Part shown: piece by piece, positions 34,982 to 44,142 of the stretch
Layout: each line of letters opens with the position of its first letter
Numbering within the stretch: position 1 is the first letter of the stretch
NCBI RefSeq assembly: GCF_049651205.1
Contig: NZ_JBASBR010000004.1
Location: forward strand, 1 to 64,000
DNA: 64,000 nt
From: Castellaniella sp049651205
GTDB taxonomy: Bacteria; Pseudomonadota; Gammaproteobacteria; Burkholderiales; Burkholderiaceae_B
Reading direction: 5' to 3'
Program-made: the position numbers and the translations under genes
The notes under the pieces: generated by a model
What the model was told of the DNA's origin: nothing
The model's input: only the letters and a program-made list of their open reading frames with translations
Databases searched by the model: none

Positions 34982-36250
34982 ATGACTGCTGCACACACAG
35001 ACCACACACCGTTAGAACAACTGGGCCGCCAGGCGCGCCAGGCAGCCCGACACATGCGAATTGCCTCCGGGGCCGCCAAATCGGCCGCCCTCCTGGCCAT
35101 GGCCAAGCAACTGCAGGCCCGCCGGCAATGGCTGCAGGATGAAAACGTACGCGACCTTCAGGCTGCAGCGCAACGTGGCCTGGAAGCCCCGCTGATGGAT
35201 CGGCTGAAACTGTCGGACAAGGCGCTGGATACCATGGCTGCCGGCCTGACACAGATTGCCGCCATGCCCGATCCCATCGGTGGTTTAAGCGAAACCATTG
35301 TGCGCCCCAACGGCATGCAGGTGGCCCGCATGCGCGTACCATTGGGCGTGATCGGCATCATCTACGAATCCCGCCCCAACGTCACCATCGACGCCGCTGC
35401 CCTATGCTTGAAATCAGGCAACGCCACAATTTTACGCGGCGGCAGCGAGGCGTTTTATTCCAACCAGGCACTGGGTACCATCATCCAGGAAGGCCTGCAG
35501 GCGGCAGGCTTACCGGCGCAGGCCGTGCAGGTGGTGGATACACCCGACCGATCAGCCGTGGGCGAGATGATCACCCTGACAGACTATATCGATGTCATTA
35601 TCCCTCGGGGCGGCAAAAGCCTGATTGCCCGCCTGTCCAAAGATTCCCGCATCCCGCTGATCAAGCACCTGGAAGGCAACTGCCATATTTTTGTCGACCG
35701 CGCCGCCCGGCTGGATCAGGCACTTGAGATCGTGGTGAATGCCAAAACCTACCGCTGCGGGATCTGTGGTGCCATGGAAACCCTGCTGGTGCATGCGGAT
35801 ATCGCCGCCGCCTGGCTGCCGGATGTTGCGGCACGCTTTGCCCAGCTGGGCGTCGAGTTGCGCGCCTGCCCACGGGCCGCTGCGCTGATGCCCGATGCAG
35901 TGCCGGCCACCGAGGACGACTGGGCCACCGAATTCCTGGCCCCCATACTGGCCGTGAAGGTTGTGGATTCTCTGGACGAAGCCATGGATCACATTGCCCG
36001 GTATAGTTCCGAACACACCGAGTCCATCCTCACCGAGGATATCTCGGCGGCCCAGCGTTTTCAGCGCGAGGTGGATTCCAGCTCGGTGTATGTCAATCTG
36101 CCTACCTGCTTTGCCGATGGCTTTGAGTACGGCCTGGGTGCGGAAATCGGCATCTCCACCAACCGGCTGCATGCCCGCGGGCCGGTTGGCCTGGAAGGCC
36201 TGACCATCCAGAAATGGGTGCTGACCGGCAACGGCCAGCTGCGAGGCTAA
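34982..36250 (+). CDS. proA: Gamma-glutamyl phosphate reductase
   Basis: This 422-residue aldehyde-dehydrogenase-fold enzyme makes glutamate 5-semialdehyde for proline synthesis. PLGVIGIIYESRPNVTIDAA and LKSGNATILRGGSEA are family motifs. The catalytic cysteine is C262 in RCGICGAMETLL, the position of the usual PxxCNAxET motif. proB is not adjacent here. It lies 24 nt after holA. Confidence 0.96.
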   Translation: MTAAHTDHTPLEQLGRQARQAARHMRIASGAAKSAALLAMAKQLQARRQWLQDENVRDLQAAAQRGLEAPLMDRLKLSDKALDTMAAGLTQIAAMPDPIGGLSETIVRPNGMQVARMRVPLGVIGIIYESRPNVTIDAAALCLKSGNATILRGGSEAFYSNQALGTIIQEGLQAAGLPAQAVQVVDTPDRSAVGEMITLTDYIDVIIPRGGKSLIARLSKDSRIPLIKHLEGNCHIFVDRAARLDQALEIVVNAKTYRCGICGAMETLLVHADIAAAWLPDVAARFAQLGVELRACPRAAALMPDAVPATEDDWATEFLAPILAVKVVDSLDEAMDHIARYSSEHTESILTEDISAAQRFQREVDSSSVYVNLPTCFADGFEYGLGAEIGISTNRLHARGPVGLEGLTIQKWVLTGNGQLRG

Positions 36251-36252
36251 GC

Positions 36253-36669
36253 ATGTTGTGGGTTAAAACATTGCATATCCTGTTCGTAGTGTCCTGGTTT
36301 GCCGGCCTGTTTTACTTACCACGCATTTTTGTCAATCTGGCCCAGACCACCGATGCCTCTACGCGCGAGACGCTGCTGGGCATGGCGCAGCGACTGTATC
36401 GTTTCATGACCCCTCTAGGGGTGTTGGCCTTGATTCTAGGCCTGATCCTGTGGCTGGGATACGGCATCGGGCAAGGCCAGATCTGGATGCATGCCAAGTT
36501 GTGCGGCGTCCTGGGCTTGTTGGCGTTTCACATCGCCTGCCGCCACCATTTGCGGGTGTTCTCCAACGGATCCAGCCGGCACAGCCACCGGTATTTCCGC
36601 TGGTTCAACGAAATCCCCGTCCTGCTGCTGCTGCTGATTCTGATCTTCGTGGTGGTTAAACCCTTCTGA
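36253..36669 (+). CDS. hemJ: Protoporphyrinogen IX oxidase HemJ/CopD family protein
   Basis: This 138-residue membrane protein has four helices. It starts with KTLHILFVVSWFAGLFYLPR, the HemJ signature carrying the haem-ligand histidine, and has WMHAKLCGVLGLLAFH in the third helix. HemJ oxidises protoporphyrinogen IX in many bacteria lacking HemG/HemY. The ATG at 36253 lies 2 nt after the proA stop. Whether it is the sole such enzyme in this genome cannot be seen. Confidence 0.88.
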   Translation: MLWVKTLHILFVVSWFAGLFYLPRIFVNLAQTTDASTRETLLGMAQRLYRFMTPLGVLALILGLILWLGYGIGQGQIWMHAKLCGVLGLLAFHIACRHHLRVFSNGSSRHSHRYFRWFNEIPVLLLLLILIFVVVKPF

Positions 36670-36674
36670 ACCCT

Positions 36675-38363
36675 ATGACCGACTCCAGCCCCAGCAAAAC
36701 ACTGCGTCTCAAGCCCAAAAAGCGCACACACCAAGAGCCCGCCGACGATCAACGTCCCAAAAGATCGGGCGCACGCGCCCGTCAGGCAGCGCTGCAAGAG
36801 CGCGCCTTGCACGCCCGCGGTGAAGACACACCCGAGACCAGCAGTCCGAGAAGCCACACCAGGGATTCCCGGCCCGGCACCGCGCCAAGATGGCAGGACG
36901 ACCAGGCCCCAGGGCGTTCGCCCTCACGCCGCTTTGATGAGTCATCACCCTCTCGGCCGCGTTCACCCGCACGGCAGACAGACGGATCACCCTCCGCCCG
37001 CCCTCGCGGTGCCTCCAGGCGGCCAGACTCACGGACAGACACCCGGCGAAACACCCGGGCAGACGATACATCCTGGCAACCTGAAACCCGCACACCCAGG
37101 GCACGGACATTTACCACCGAGCGCCGCCGGCCGGACGAAGACTCACCACCTCGTATTCAACATAAGACGCGGCGCCCAAGAGCCCCCTTTACCGCCGAAG
37201 TATTCCACGTGTTTGCGCCCTGCCCCCACGGGCTGGAAGAGGCCCTAAGCCTGGAACTCCAGGCACTGGGCTACGACAGGGTTGAGGCAGGCCGGGCCGG
37301 CTGCCATTTTGATGCCAACTGGACCGGCATCTTGCGTGCCAATCTATATTCACGCCTGGCGACGCGGATATTGGTACAGCTGGCCCACGCCCCGGTGCAA
37401 CACGAGGACGACATCCTGGCCCTGGCACGCGAAACCGAGTGGGAACGCTGGTTTGGCCCCGAGGACACCTTGCGTGTGGATACCTCTGCCATCCACAGTC
37501 CAATGCAAAGCTTGCAATACTGCAATCTGCGAGCCAAGGACGGCATCTGCGACCGCCTGCGCGAGCGCGAAGGTAGCCGCCCCGACATTGACACCGTGCG
37601 CCCGGACGCCCGGGTACACCTGTTTCTGGACGCCACGCACGCAACCCTCTACCTGGACGTATCAGGAGAATCGTTGTTCAAGCGCGGCTGGCGACTGGAC
37701 AAAGGCGAGGCCCCCTTGCGCGAAAACCTGGCAGCCGGCTTGCTGGCCTTGTCCGGGTGGCAACCCGACGCCCCCCTGCTGGATCCATTTTGTGGCAGCG
37801 GTACCATCCTGATTGAAGCCGCCTGGATTGCACTGGGCGTACCCGCGGGCATTTGGCGGCCTTTCGGATTCGAGCGGCTGCGCCCGCACGATGCACGCCT
37901 ATGGCGTGATCTGAAAGAAGATGCCCGCAGTCACATTGCCCCGCGTCTGGAGCAGCCCCTGGTGGGCAGCGACATCGATGCAGCGGCCATCGAGGCGGCC
38001 CGGGCAAATACCGAGCGGGCTCATCTAAGCCCCGGCACAATTGATTTTCGTGTGTGCGACGCAAGGCAGATGCCGGCACCAGCTGACCACGGCTGGATCG
38101 TGACCAACCCACCCTACGGCGAGCGTCTGGGCAGCGGCGAGGCAGAGATCTGGTCGCAATGGGCCTCACAGCTTAAGCAACAATATGCAGGCTGGCAGCT
38201 CAATGTCATCACCAGCGACCTCGATTTTCCCAAGCAGCTGCGGCTGAAAGCCCGACGGCGCCACCCCTTGCACAACGGTGCACTGGATTGCCGCCTGTTC
38301 CAGTTTGATCTGGTAGCCAAAGGATATCGTAACCCCCCAGGCCAGGCAGACGATATCGATTGA
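36675..38363 (+). CDS. THUMP-domain class I SAM-dependent rRNA (guanine-N2) methyltransferase, RlmL-type, with long disordered N-terminus
   Basis: This 562-residue protein methylates a guanine in 23S rRNA by family precedent (RlmL N-terminal half/YcbY type). Residues 172 to about 320 form the THUMP domain (FHVFAPCPHGLEEALSLELQ at its start). The Rossmann methyltransferase follows, with DPFCGSGTILIEAA and NPPYGERL (478-485). There is no C-terminal RlmK-like domain. Residues 1-170 are an extra Arg/Ser/Pro/Thr-rich, low-complexity tail with no hydrophobic core. It starts 5 nt after hemJ. Confidence 0.9.
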   Translation: MTDSSPSKTLRLKPKKRTHQEPADDQRPKRSGARARQAALQERALHARGEDTPETSSPRSHTRDSRPGTAPRWQDDQAPGRSPSRRFDESSPSRPRSPARQTDGSPSARPRGASRRPDSRTDTRRNTRADDTSWQPETRTPRARTFTTERRRPDEDSPPRIQHKTRRPRAPFTAEVFHVFAPCPHGLEEALSLELQALGYDRVEAGRAGCHFDANWTGILRANLYSRLATRILVQLAHAPVQHEDDILALARETEWERWFGPEDTLRVDTSAIHSPMQSLQYCNLRAKDGICDRLREREGSRPDIDTVRPDARVHLFLDATHATLYLDVSGESLFKRGWRLDKGEAPLRENLAAGLLALSGWQPDAPLLDPFCGSGTILIEAAWIALGVPAGIWRPFGFERLRPHDARLWRDLKEDARSHIAPRLEQPLVGSDIDAAAIEAARANTERAHLSPGTIDFRVCDARQMPAPADHGWIVTNPPYGERLGSGEAEIWSQWASQLKQQYAGWQLNVITSDLDFPKQLRLKARRRHPLHNGALDCRLFQFDLVAKGYRNPPGQADDID

Positions 38364-38406
38364 TGCGCCGGGGCTACACCCGCCTTTTATTTTCAGTACA
38401 AGCACT

Positions 38407-38447
38407 TGCATTTCGACTAGGGTAAACCCTATAATAGGGTTAACCCG
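38407..38447 (+). promoter_or_regulatory. Promoter with overlapping GGGT/ACCC palindromes
   Basis: TTGCAT (38407-38412), an 18-nt spacer and TATAAT (38431-38436) form a strong promoter 46 nt before the small CDS. Three inverted repeats overlap the -10: TAGGG-N4-CCCTA (38419-38432), AACCCTA-TAA-TAGGGTT (38426-38442) and GGGTTAACCC (38438-38447). This layout suits a repressor that occludes RNA polymerase. Confidence 0.7.
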
Positions 38448-38481
38448 AGCGAAACGCTCTTTTCACGCAAAGAGGCTTGCA

Positions 38482-38670
38482 ATGAAAAACACGAACTACG
38501 CGGATGTCCGCCTGACCGATGCCCTGGAACGCCAACTGCTGGCTGAAGCCATCGAGGCCCAACAAGAATACACACTGGATCGCATGGTGAAGTCGCTGGT
38601 TCAGAAAGTTGCCAGTTTCTTCAAGACCCCGGAAGGCCGAGTGCACCACACGGTACGCACCGCCAACTGA
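38482..38670 (+). CDS. Uncharacterised 62-residue protein
   Basis: This small protein, MKNTNYADVRLTDALERQLL onward, is mostly helical by composition (Leu, Glu, Ala and Lys patterns). A middle amphipathic stretch runs through RMVKSLVQKVASFF, with no cysteines and no signal peptide. AGAGG precedes the ATG, a palindromic promoter lies upstream and a strong terminator lies downstream, so it is a self-contained, probably regulated unit. I do not recognise the family; the helix near VQKVASFF could contact a membrane or a partner. Confidence 0.75.
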   Translation: MKNTNYADVRLTDALERQLLAEAIEAQQEYTLDRMVKSLVQKVASFFKTPEGRVHHTVRTAN

Positions 38671-38693
38671 TCACGCCACAACAGGCTGATCTG

Positions 38694-38720
38694 GCAAAGG
38701 CCGCCCTAGGGCGGCCTTTG
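38694..38720 (+). terminator. Terminator after the 62-residue protein
   Basis: GCAAAGGCCGCCC pairs perfectly with GGGCGGCCTTTGC around TA. There is little T tract, but the 13-bp stem is very strong and symmetric. Confidence 0.8.
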
Positions 38721-38821
38721 CTTTGCCTGCGCAGCCAGACGGATACCAGATGCCGTACGCAAGGCGTGACCGTGGGATAATGCGGCTTTCACGCCACGCG
38801 CGTTTTAGACCCCGGCCTACC

Positions 38822-39340
38822 ATGTCTGCTTCCGCCTTGCCTATCCCGCCCCTTGCTCCACCACGCTTGCGGCGTTTTGCCTCCATGATGTATGAAGGCG
38901 TCCTGCTGTTTGGGGTGGTGTTTTTGGCAGGCTATCTGTTTGACACGCTGACGCAAAGCCGCAGCGGGCTGATGCTGCGCAATGTGCGCCAGGTAGTCCT
39001 GTTTATCGCAATCGGCGTGTATTTTGTGACCTGCTGGCGCCGCGGTGGCCAGACCCTGCCCATGAAAACCTGGGATATCCGCCTGACAGATCGCGGCGGG
39101 CGCGCCGTCAGCACCAGCCGCATGCTGTTGCGCTATGTATTATTGTGGCCACTGCCTTTGCTGAGTGCCTTGCTGATCGGCGGCATTGCCCATTTAAGCG
39201 GTTGGCCGGCCATCGACATGCTGATTGTTCTGGCACCATTTTCAATTTTCATCTGGACGTGGATAGATCCGCAGGGCCAGTTTCTGCACGATCGCCTTCT
39301 GGGCACTGAACTCCACGATCTCCGGTCTACCCCGACATGA
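38822..39340 (+). CDS. RDD family membrane protein
   Basis: This 172-residue protein has a short Pro-rich N-terminus and three membrane helices. It has the RDD pattern: RRFASMMYEGVLLFGVVF for the first helix and TLPMKTWDIRLTDRGG before the last helices. RDD proteins are of unclear function; some act as sodium/proton antiporters. ATG 38822 is preferred. It overlaps hslO by 4 nt (ATGA). Confidence 0.88.
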   Translation: MSASALPIPPLAPPRLRRFASMMYEGVLLFGVVFLAGYLFDTLTQSRSGLMLRNVRQVVLFIAIGVYFVTCWRRGGQTLPMKTWDIRLTDRGGRAVSTSRMLLRYVLLWPLPLLSALLIGGIAHLSGWPAIDMLIVLAPFSIFIWTWIDPQGQFLHDRLLGTELHDLRSTPT

Positions 39341-40269
39341 GCAATATCCTAAAAAAATACCTTACCCCCGACCACAGCACCCGCATTCAGGCCCTGCATC
39401 TGGAGTCAGCCTGGCAAACCGGGCTGGCACACCAGAATCTCCCGCCGCTGGTTGTACAACTCCTGGGCGAACTCGCAGCAGCGGCTGTTTTGCTGGCCGG
39501 CAACATCAAATTTGATGGCTCTGTGGTGCTGCAGCTGCAAGGCAACGGGCCTGTGCGCCTGATCATGGTCGAATGCACCGCTGCGTTGCAGCTGCGTGCC
39601 ACCGCACAATTGCGCGAAGACGCCATCATCCCCGAATCTGCTTCTTTGCAAGCACTATTAAACGCTGATCAGCAAGGACGCTTCACCGTGATGCTGGACC
39701 CCAGCCACCGGGAAAACGGCGCAACGCCCTACCAGGGCATTGTGCCCCTGGAAGGCGATCGCGTCTCTGATGCGCTGGAGCATTACATGAAGCACTCCGA
39801 ACAGCTGGACACCCGGTTGTGGCTGGCGGCAGACAACAAGCAATGTGCCGGGCTGATGTTGCAACGCATGCCATTACCCAGCAGCCCCCAGGCAACCCCT
39901 GCCACCACCGACGCAGCCAACGCCACCTGGGCGCATTGCCAGACGCTGGCCGAAACCCTGCGGTCCGGCGAACTGTTGGCCGACAGCCCTGACACCCTGA
40001 TGCACAAGCTGTTTTGGGAAGACGACCTGCTGGCCTTTGACGACCAGGAAGTCAGCTGGCACTGTCCGTGCACCCGTGCCAGGGTGGCAGACATGCTGCG
40101 CAATCTAGGCCAGGCCGAGGTTCAATCCATCCTTGAAGAACAAGGACAGGTGCATATCGACTGCAATTTCTGTGGCAAACCCTACGATTTTGACGCTGTG
40201 GATTGTGCCAGCCTGTTTCTGGACGATCCCGCCCAAACCCCCGCACCTGGCTCAGGCACCATCCACTGA
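39337..40269 (+). CDS. hslO: Redox-regulated chaperonin Hsp33
   Basis: This 310-residue cytoplasmic holdase is activated by oxidation. The zinc-binding redox switch is complete: C243-P-C245 and C276-N-F-C279 (WHCPCTR and CNFCG). The N-terminal part has the usual NLPPLVVQLLGELAAAAVLLAGNIK-type core. Its start overlaps the RDD stop, so the pair is translated together. Confidence 0.96.
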   Translation: MSNILKKYLTPDHSTRIQALHLESAWQTGLAHQNLPPLVVQLLGELAAAAVLLAGNIKFDGSVVLQLQGNGPVRLIMVECTAALQLRATAQLREDAIIPESASLQALLNADQQGRFTVMLDPSHRENGATPYQGIVPLEGDRVSDALEHYMKHSEQLDTRLWLAADNKQCAGLMLQRMPLPSSPQATPATTDAANATWAHCQTLAETLRSGELLADSPDTLMHKLFWEDDLLAFDDQEVSWHCPCTRARVADMLRNLGQAEVQSILEEQGQVHIDCNFCGKPYDFDAVDCASLFLDDPAQTPAPGSGTIH

Positions 40270-40411
40270 TTCTTGCGGCTGACAAGCCCCGATACCCCCA
40301 AAGCAGCACAGAGGGATCCCCCGCCTGCCCTGCTGCGGGCGCTTGCGGCACACTAGGTGTCCATCCTGTTGCATTCCTGGACAGGCCCCAGACACTGCTG
40401 TGGAGCCACGC

Positions 40412-41515
40412 ATGCGCGGGTACCTCATCCAGACACACAGGCCTGTGCCCGCAACGGACCGCCGACAGCACCAGGCCGTCTGCCTGCACAGCGCACGGCA
40501 ACAACACGGCGTGGGTATGGTTGGCTTTTTGCTGGCGGCCATGCCTGTGCTGGGTCTGGGCCTGGGAGGTGCCGAACTGGCACACTGGATGAACCTGCGC
40601 CAGACGCTTAGCCTGAACCTGATGGATGCCGCCCGTGCGGGCATCACCCGCCAGGCCAGCCCTGGAGCCATTGCGGCCGCATTTGAGCAATCGCTGCACC
40701 GCCTCTACCCAAACCACACAGCACAATCCCGGGTACTGGCCAAGCAGGTGTCTCTGGGCATCCCCTGGCAGATCCGCATCCTGCAGCCCACCGCTGCCGC
40801 CTTTGCCGATCACGCAGACCATCCCGGCCAGCCAGGTTCTACGCAGCTTGCCACCACGGCAGCGCCATATGCCTTCAGCCACCGCCCAGGCGCCCATCCC
40901 GCAGGGCTGGCACGCATCCGCAACGATTACCAGGCTCTGCAGCACCAGCAACGGCTTACCCAAGGCTGGCCGCAAGGCCGTGGGCCACAGTCTGGCCAGA
41001 CAATCCAGCAGGCCAATACGCTGAGCCTGGAACTCTGGTGGCCCCAGCAAGCCCTGTTGCCACCCACGGCAAGCTTGATACGGGCACTGGCCGGCCTGCA
41101 CCCCGACCCACTGGCCAAGCGTATGATGCAGCACGGGTATTTGCCCTTTAAGCGCAAGCTGACGCTATCGATGCAATCCGATCCACTGAACTGGCCGGAT
41201 CTGCCGGATGGCCGTGTGGTGCACGCCACGCCGAGCGGCGTAAATGGATCAGCACCAGGCAATCAGCCACTGCCCGGCAATCCGGCACCACCCCTGCCCA
41301 CAATGCCAGACTCGCCGGCCACCGGCAACGTGCCAAACCCATCCACCGAACCGATACCCGATGGCACAGGAGTGGCCCCGAGTGCAGCGAGCGGTGATGG
41401 CAACCCAGCGGGCGCAAACAACGAAGGCGTGCCCGGCTCTGGCACAGGCGACGGGCAAGCCCCGGCACCCGGCACGGACGCAGGCACTCCGCCAGGTGCG
41501 CTGTGCGCGCCTTAA
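40412..41515 (+). CDS. TadE/TadG-like pseudopilin with long Pro/Gly/Asn-rich C-terminus
   Basis: This protein has about 367 residues. A prepilin-like segment at residues 30-70 reads HGVGMVGFLLAAMPVLGLGLG, with a downstream Glu (GAELA) and DAARAG, as in TadE-type minor pilins. Then comes a folded part of about 200 residues without cysteines, and finally a low-complexity tail of about 100 residues rich in Pro, Gly, Asn, Ala and Ser (starting GSAPGNQPLPGNPAPPLP). GGAG lies 6 nt before ATG 40412. No other tad/flp genes are present within the window, so it is an orphan here. The family call is moderate. Confidence 0.65.
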   Translation: MRGYLIQTHRPVPATDRRQHQAVCLHSARQQHGVGMVGFLLAAMPVLGLGLGGAELAHWMNLRQTLSLNLMDAARAGITRQASPGAIAAAFEQSLHRLYPNHTAQSRVLAKQVSLGIPWQIRILQPTAAAFADHADHPGQPGSTQLATTAAPYAFSHRPGAHPAGLARIRNDYQALQHQQRLTQGWPQGRGPQSGQTIQQANTLSLELWWPQQALLPPTASLIRALAGLHPDPLAKRMMQHGYLPFKRKLTLSMQSDPLNWPDLPDGRVVHATPSGVNGSAPGNQPLPGNPAPPLPTMPDSPATGNVPNPSTEPIPDGTGVAPSAASGDGNPAGANNEGVPGSGTGDGQAPAPGTDAGTPPGALCAP

Positions 41516-41566
41516 GATCTGATTTGGATAAACGGCGCAAACGGCCAATAGCTGGCCTGCAGAACC

Positions 41567-41854
41567 TTATTGGCCTTGAGGCGGCCGCGGCAAGACCTGC
41601 ACGAAGTATTCGCCTTCGCGGATCATGTTGAGCTCGCCCCGGGCGCGCTCTTCGACGGCGGAGATACCGGTTTTAAGATCCTGAACTTCGGCCTGCAAGG
41701 CGTTATTGCGGGCCATCAGGGCCTGGTTGGTGTCCGTTTCTTTATGCACCTGCGTCTCGAGCGCCTGCACTTGCAGCCAGCCACCCTTGCCCCACCAAAG
41801 CGGGTACTGGATGACTAGCGCAAGCGCCAGCAGAACCAGGCTGAGCAGGCGCAT
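41567..41854 (-). CDS. ftsB: Cell division protein FtsB
   Basis: This 95-residue divisome protein has an N-terminal membrane helix (LLSLVLLALALVIQYPLWWG) and a periplasmic coiled coil (about 28-70) followed by EERARGELNMIREGEYFVQVL, the family end. It joins FtsL and FtsQ in the divisome. It lies 9 nt after eno, the conserved eno-ftsB arrangement. Confidence 0.93.
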   Translation of the reverse strand: MRLLSLVLLALALVIQYPLWWGKGGWLQVQALETQVHKETDTNQALMARNNALQAEVQDLKTGISAVEERARGELNMIREGEYFVQVLPRPPQGQ

Positions 41855-41863
41855 GAGGCCGTT

Positions 41864-43150
41864 TTAGCGCAGGTTATAGAAGGCAGACACACCGGGATAG
41901 CTGGCCACTTCGGCGAGCTCTTCTTCGATGCGCAGCAACTGGTTGTACTTGGCCATGCGGTCGGAGCGCGACAGAGAGCCGGTTTTGATCTGCATGGCAT
42001 TGGTTGCCACCGCGATATCGGCAATGGTGGCGTCCTCGGTTTCGCCCGAGCGGTGCGAAATGATTGCGGTGTAACCGGCGCGCTTGGCCATCTCGATGGC
42101 GGCGAAGGTTTCGGTGAGGGTCCCGATCTGGTTGATCTTGATGAGGATCGAGTTGGCGATGTGCTGCTCGATGCCCTTTTTAAGAATACGGGTGTTGGTG
42201 ACGAAGAGGTCGTCGCCCACCAACTGAACCTTTTTGCCAAGTTGCTCGGTGAGAATGCGCCAGCCGTCCCAATCGTCTTCGGCCATGCCGTCTTCGATGG
42301 TGACGATGGGGTATTTGTCGCACCAGGAGGCCAGCAGGTTGGCAAAATCCTGCGAGCTTAAAGACACACCACCCTCGCCGGCCAGATGGTACTTGCCATC
42401 ACGGTAGAACTCGGAGCTGGCGCAATCCAGACCCAGCACCACTTGCGTGCCGGCCTCGTAGCCGGCGGCGCTGATTGCTTGCAGGATCAGCTGGATGGCG
42501 GCTTCGTGGTTGGCCACGTTGGGCGCAAACCCGCCTTCGTCACCCACGGCAGTGGACATGCCTTGATCGGCAATGATCTTTTTGAGTGCATGGAAGATTT
42601 CTGCACCCATGCGCAGGGCTTCACGGAAGCTGACCGCGCCCACCGGCAGGATCATGAACTCTTGGAGATCGAGGCTGTTGTTGGCATGCGCCCCGCCATT
42701 GATGACGTTCATCATCGGCACGGGCATTTGCAGAGGGCCACTGCCACCAAAATAGCGGTACAGGGGCAGGCCGGCGTCCTCGGCGGCTGCCTTGGCCACA
42801 GCCATGCTGGCAGCCAAGATGGCGTTGGCACCCAGGCGGCTTTTATCCTCCGTACCATCGAGTTCGATCAGGGTGCGGTCGATAAACGTTTGCTCTTGGG
42901 CATCCAGGCCCAACAGTGCCTCGGAGATCTCGGTGTTGATGTGCTCGACAGCGCGCAACACCCCTTTGCCCAGATAGCGGGTTTTATCACCGTCGCGCAG
43001 CTCGATGGCCTCGCGCGAGCCCGTGGAGGCACCCGAGGGCACAGCAGCCCGACCCATGGCACCGGATTCGAGCAAAACGTCACACTCTACAGTGGGGTTG
43101 CCGCGTGAATCGAGGATCTCGCGTCCGATGATATCTACAATTGCGCTCAT
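41864..43150 (-). CDS. eno: Enolase
   Basis: This 428-residue glycolytic enzyme interconverts 2-phosphoglycerate and phosphoenolpyruvate. The signature ILIKINQIGTLTET is present, along with the N-terminal SRGNPTVECDV and the acidic metal ligands in VGDEGGFAPN and VTIEDGMAEDDW. ATG 43150 gives the family start (MSAIVDIIGREILDSRGNP). Confidence 0.98.
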   Translation of the reverse strand: MSAIVDIIGREILDSRGNPTVECDVLLESGAMGRAAVPSGASTGSREAIELRDGDKTRYLGKGVLRAVEHINTEISEALLGLDAQEQTFIDRTLIELDGTEDKSRLGANAILAASMAVAKAAAEDAGLPLYRYFGGSGPLQMPVPMMNVINGGAHANNSLDLQEFMILPVGAVSFREALRMGAEIFHALKKIIADQGMSTAVGDEGGFAPNVANHEAAIQLILQAISAAGYEAGTQVVLGLDCASSEFYRDGKYHLAGEGGVSLSSQDFANLLASWCDKYPIVTIEDGMAEDDWDGWRILTEQLGKKVQLVGDDLFVTNTRILKKGIEQHIANSILIKINQIGTLTETFAAIEMAKRAGYTAIISHRSGETEDATIADIAVATNAMQIKTGSLSRSDRMAKYNQLLRIEEELAEVASYPGVSAFYNLR

Positions 43151-43272
43151 GGTGAGGGTGTCCTGCCTGTGTAATGTGTTCAAGGGAAACCCCACTATTG
43201 TAGCGGGGGATGCACGGGTTCAGTCTACTTCAGGACAGCCGCCGCACGATTAGCCCGGCTTTATAGCCGCTA

Positions 43273-44124
43273 TTACAGAGTCAGTGATACCGCACCGTCT
43301 TGCTTGACGCAACGATCCAGCGCCACCAGGCTTTGCAGCAAGGCCCGCATTTTATCCAGCGGCACAGCATTAGGGCCGTCGGATAATGCTTTTTCGGGAT
43401 CGGGGTGTGTTTCCATAAAGATACCGGCCACGCCAACCGCCACCGCCGCACGCGCCAGCACAGGGACAAACTCACGCTGGCCGCCCGACCGGGTGCCCTG
43501 CCCACCGGGCAGCTGAACTGAATGCGTGGCATCAAAAACCACCGGGCAATGCGTATCGCGCATGATGGCCAAGGACCGCATGTCAGAAACCAGATTATGG
43601 TAACCAAACGATGCGCCGCGCTCGCAGACCATAATGTTCTGGCCATCTCCGCCTGCCTCGATGGCAGCGGCACGGGCCTTGGCCACAACCTGCAGCATGT
43701 CTTCGGGGGCCAGAAACTGCCCCTTTTTGATATTGACCGGCTTGAGCGTGGCTGCACAGGTTTGGATGAAATCGGTTTGACGGCATAAAAAGGCCGGCGT
43801 CTGCAGCACATCCACAACCGAGGCAACCTCGCGGGCCTGGCCGGCCTCGTGCACATCGGTGAGCACGGGTACGCCCAGCTGCTGGCGCACATCGGCCAGG
43901 ATTTTCAGGCCCTCATCGATGCCCGGGCCGCGGAAAGACGCGCCAGAGCTGCGATTGGCCTTATCAAACGAGCTTTTGTAGATAAAGGGGATACCCAGGG
44001 CCCGGGTGATTTCTTGCAAAACACCGGCCGTCTCGAAAGCGAGCTCGCGGGATTCGATGACGCATGGCCCGGCAATCAGGAACAAGGGCTGGGTGAGCCC
44101 GGCCTCGAAGTGACATAACTGCAT
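43273..44124 (-). CDS. kdsA: 3-deoxy-8-phosphooctulonate synthase (KDO-8-P synthase)
   Basis: This 283-residue enzyme condenses phosphoenolpyruvate and arabinose-5-phosphate to make KDO-8-phosphate for lipopolysaccharide. Motifs: FLIAGPCVIES at the start, YKSSFDKANRSS, and FDATHSVQLPGG. AAAGGGG precedes the ATG. It lies between pyrG and eno, a conserved betaproteobacterial order. Confidence 0.96.
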   Translation of the reverse strand: MQLCHFEAGLTQPLFLIAGPCVIESRELAFETAGVLQEITRALGIPFIYKSSFDKANRSSGASFRGPGIDEGLKILADVRQQLGVPVLTDVHEAGQAREVASVVDVLQTPAFLCRQTDFIQTCAATLKPVNIKKGQFLAPEDMLQVVAKARAAAIEAGGDGQNIMVCERGASFGYHNLVSDMRSLAIMRDTHCPVVFDATHSVQLPGGQGTRSGGQREFVPVLARAAVAVGVAGIFMETHPDPEKALSDGPNAVPLDKMRALLQSLVALDRCVKQDGAVSLTL

Positions 44125-44142
44125 GGGGTACCCCTTTGGCCG

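Noticed and set aside
43197..43225. Promoter for eno with TACAAT -10
   Set aside because: The -10 is reasonable but no acceptable -35 lies at 16-18 nt; too weak to list as a feature.
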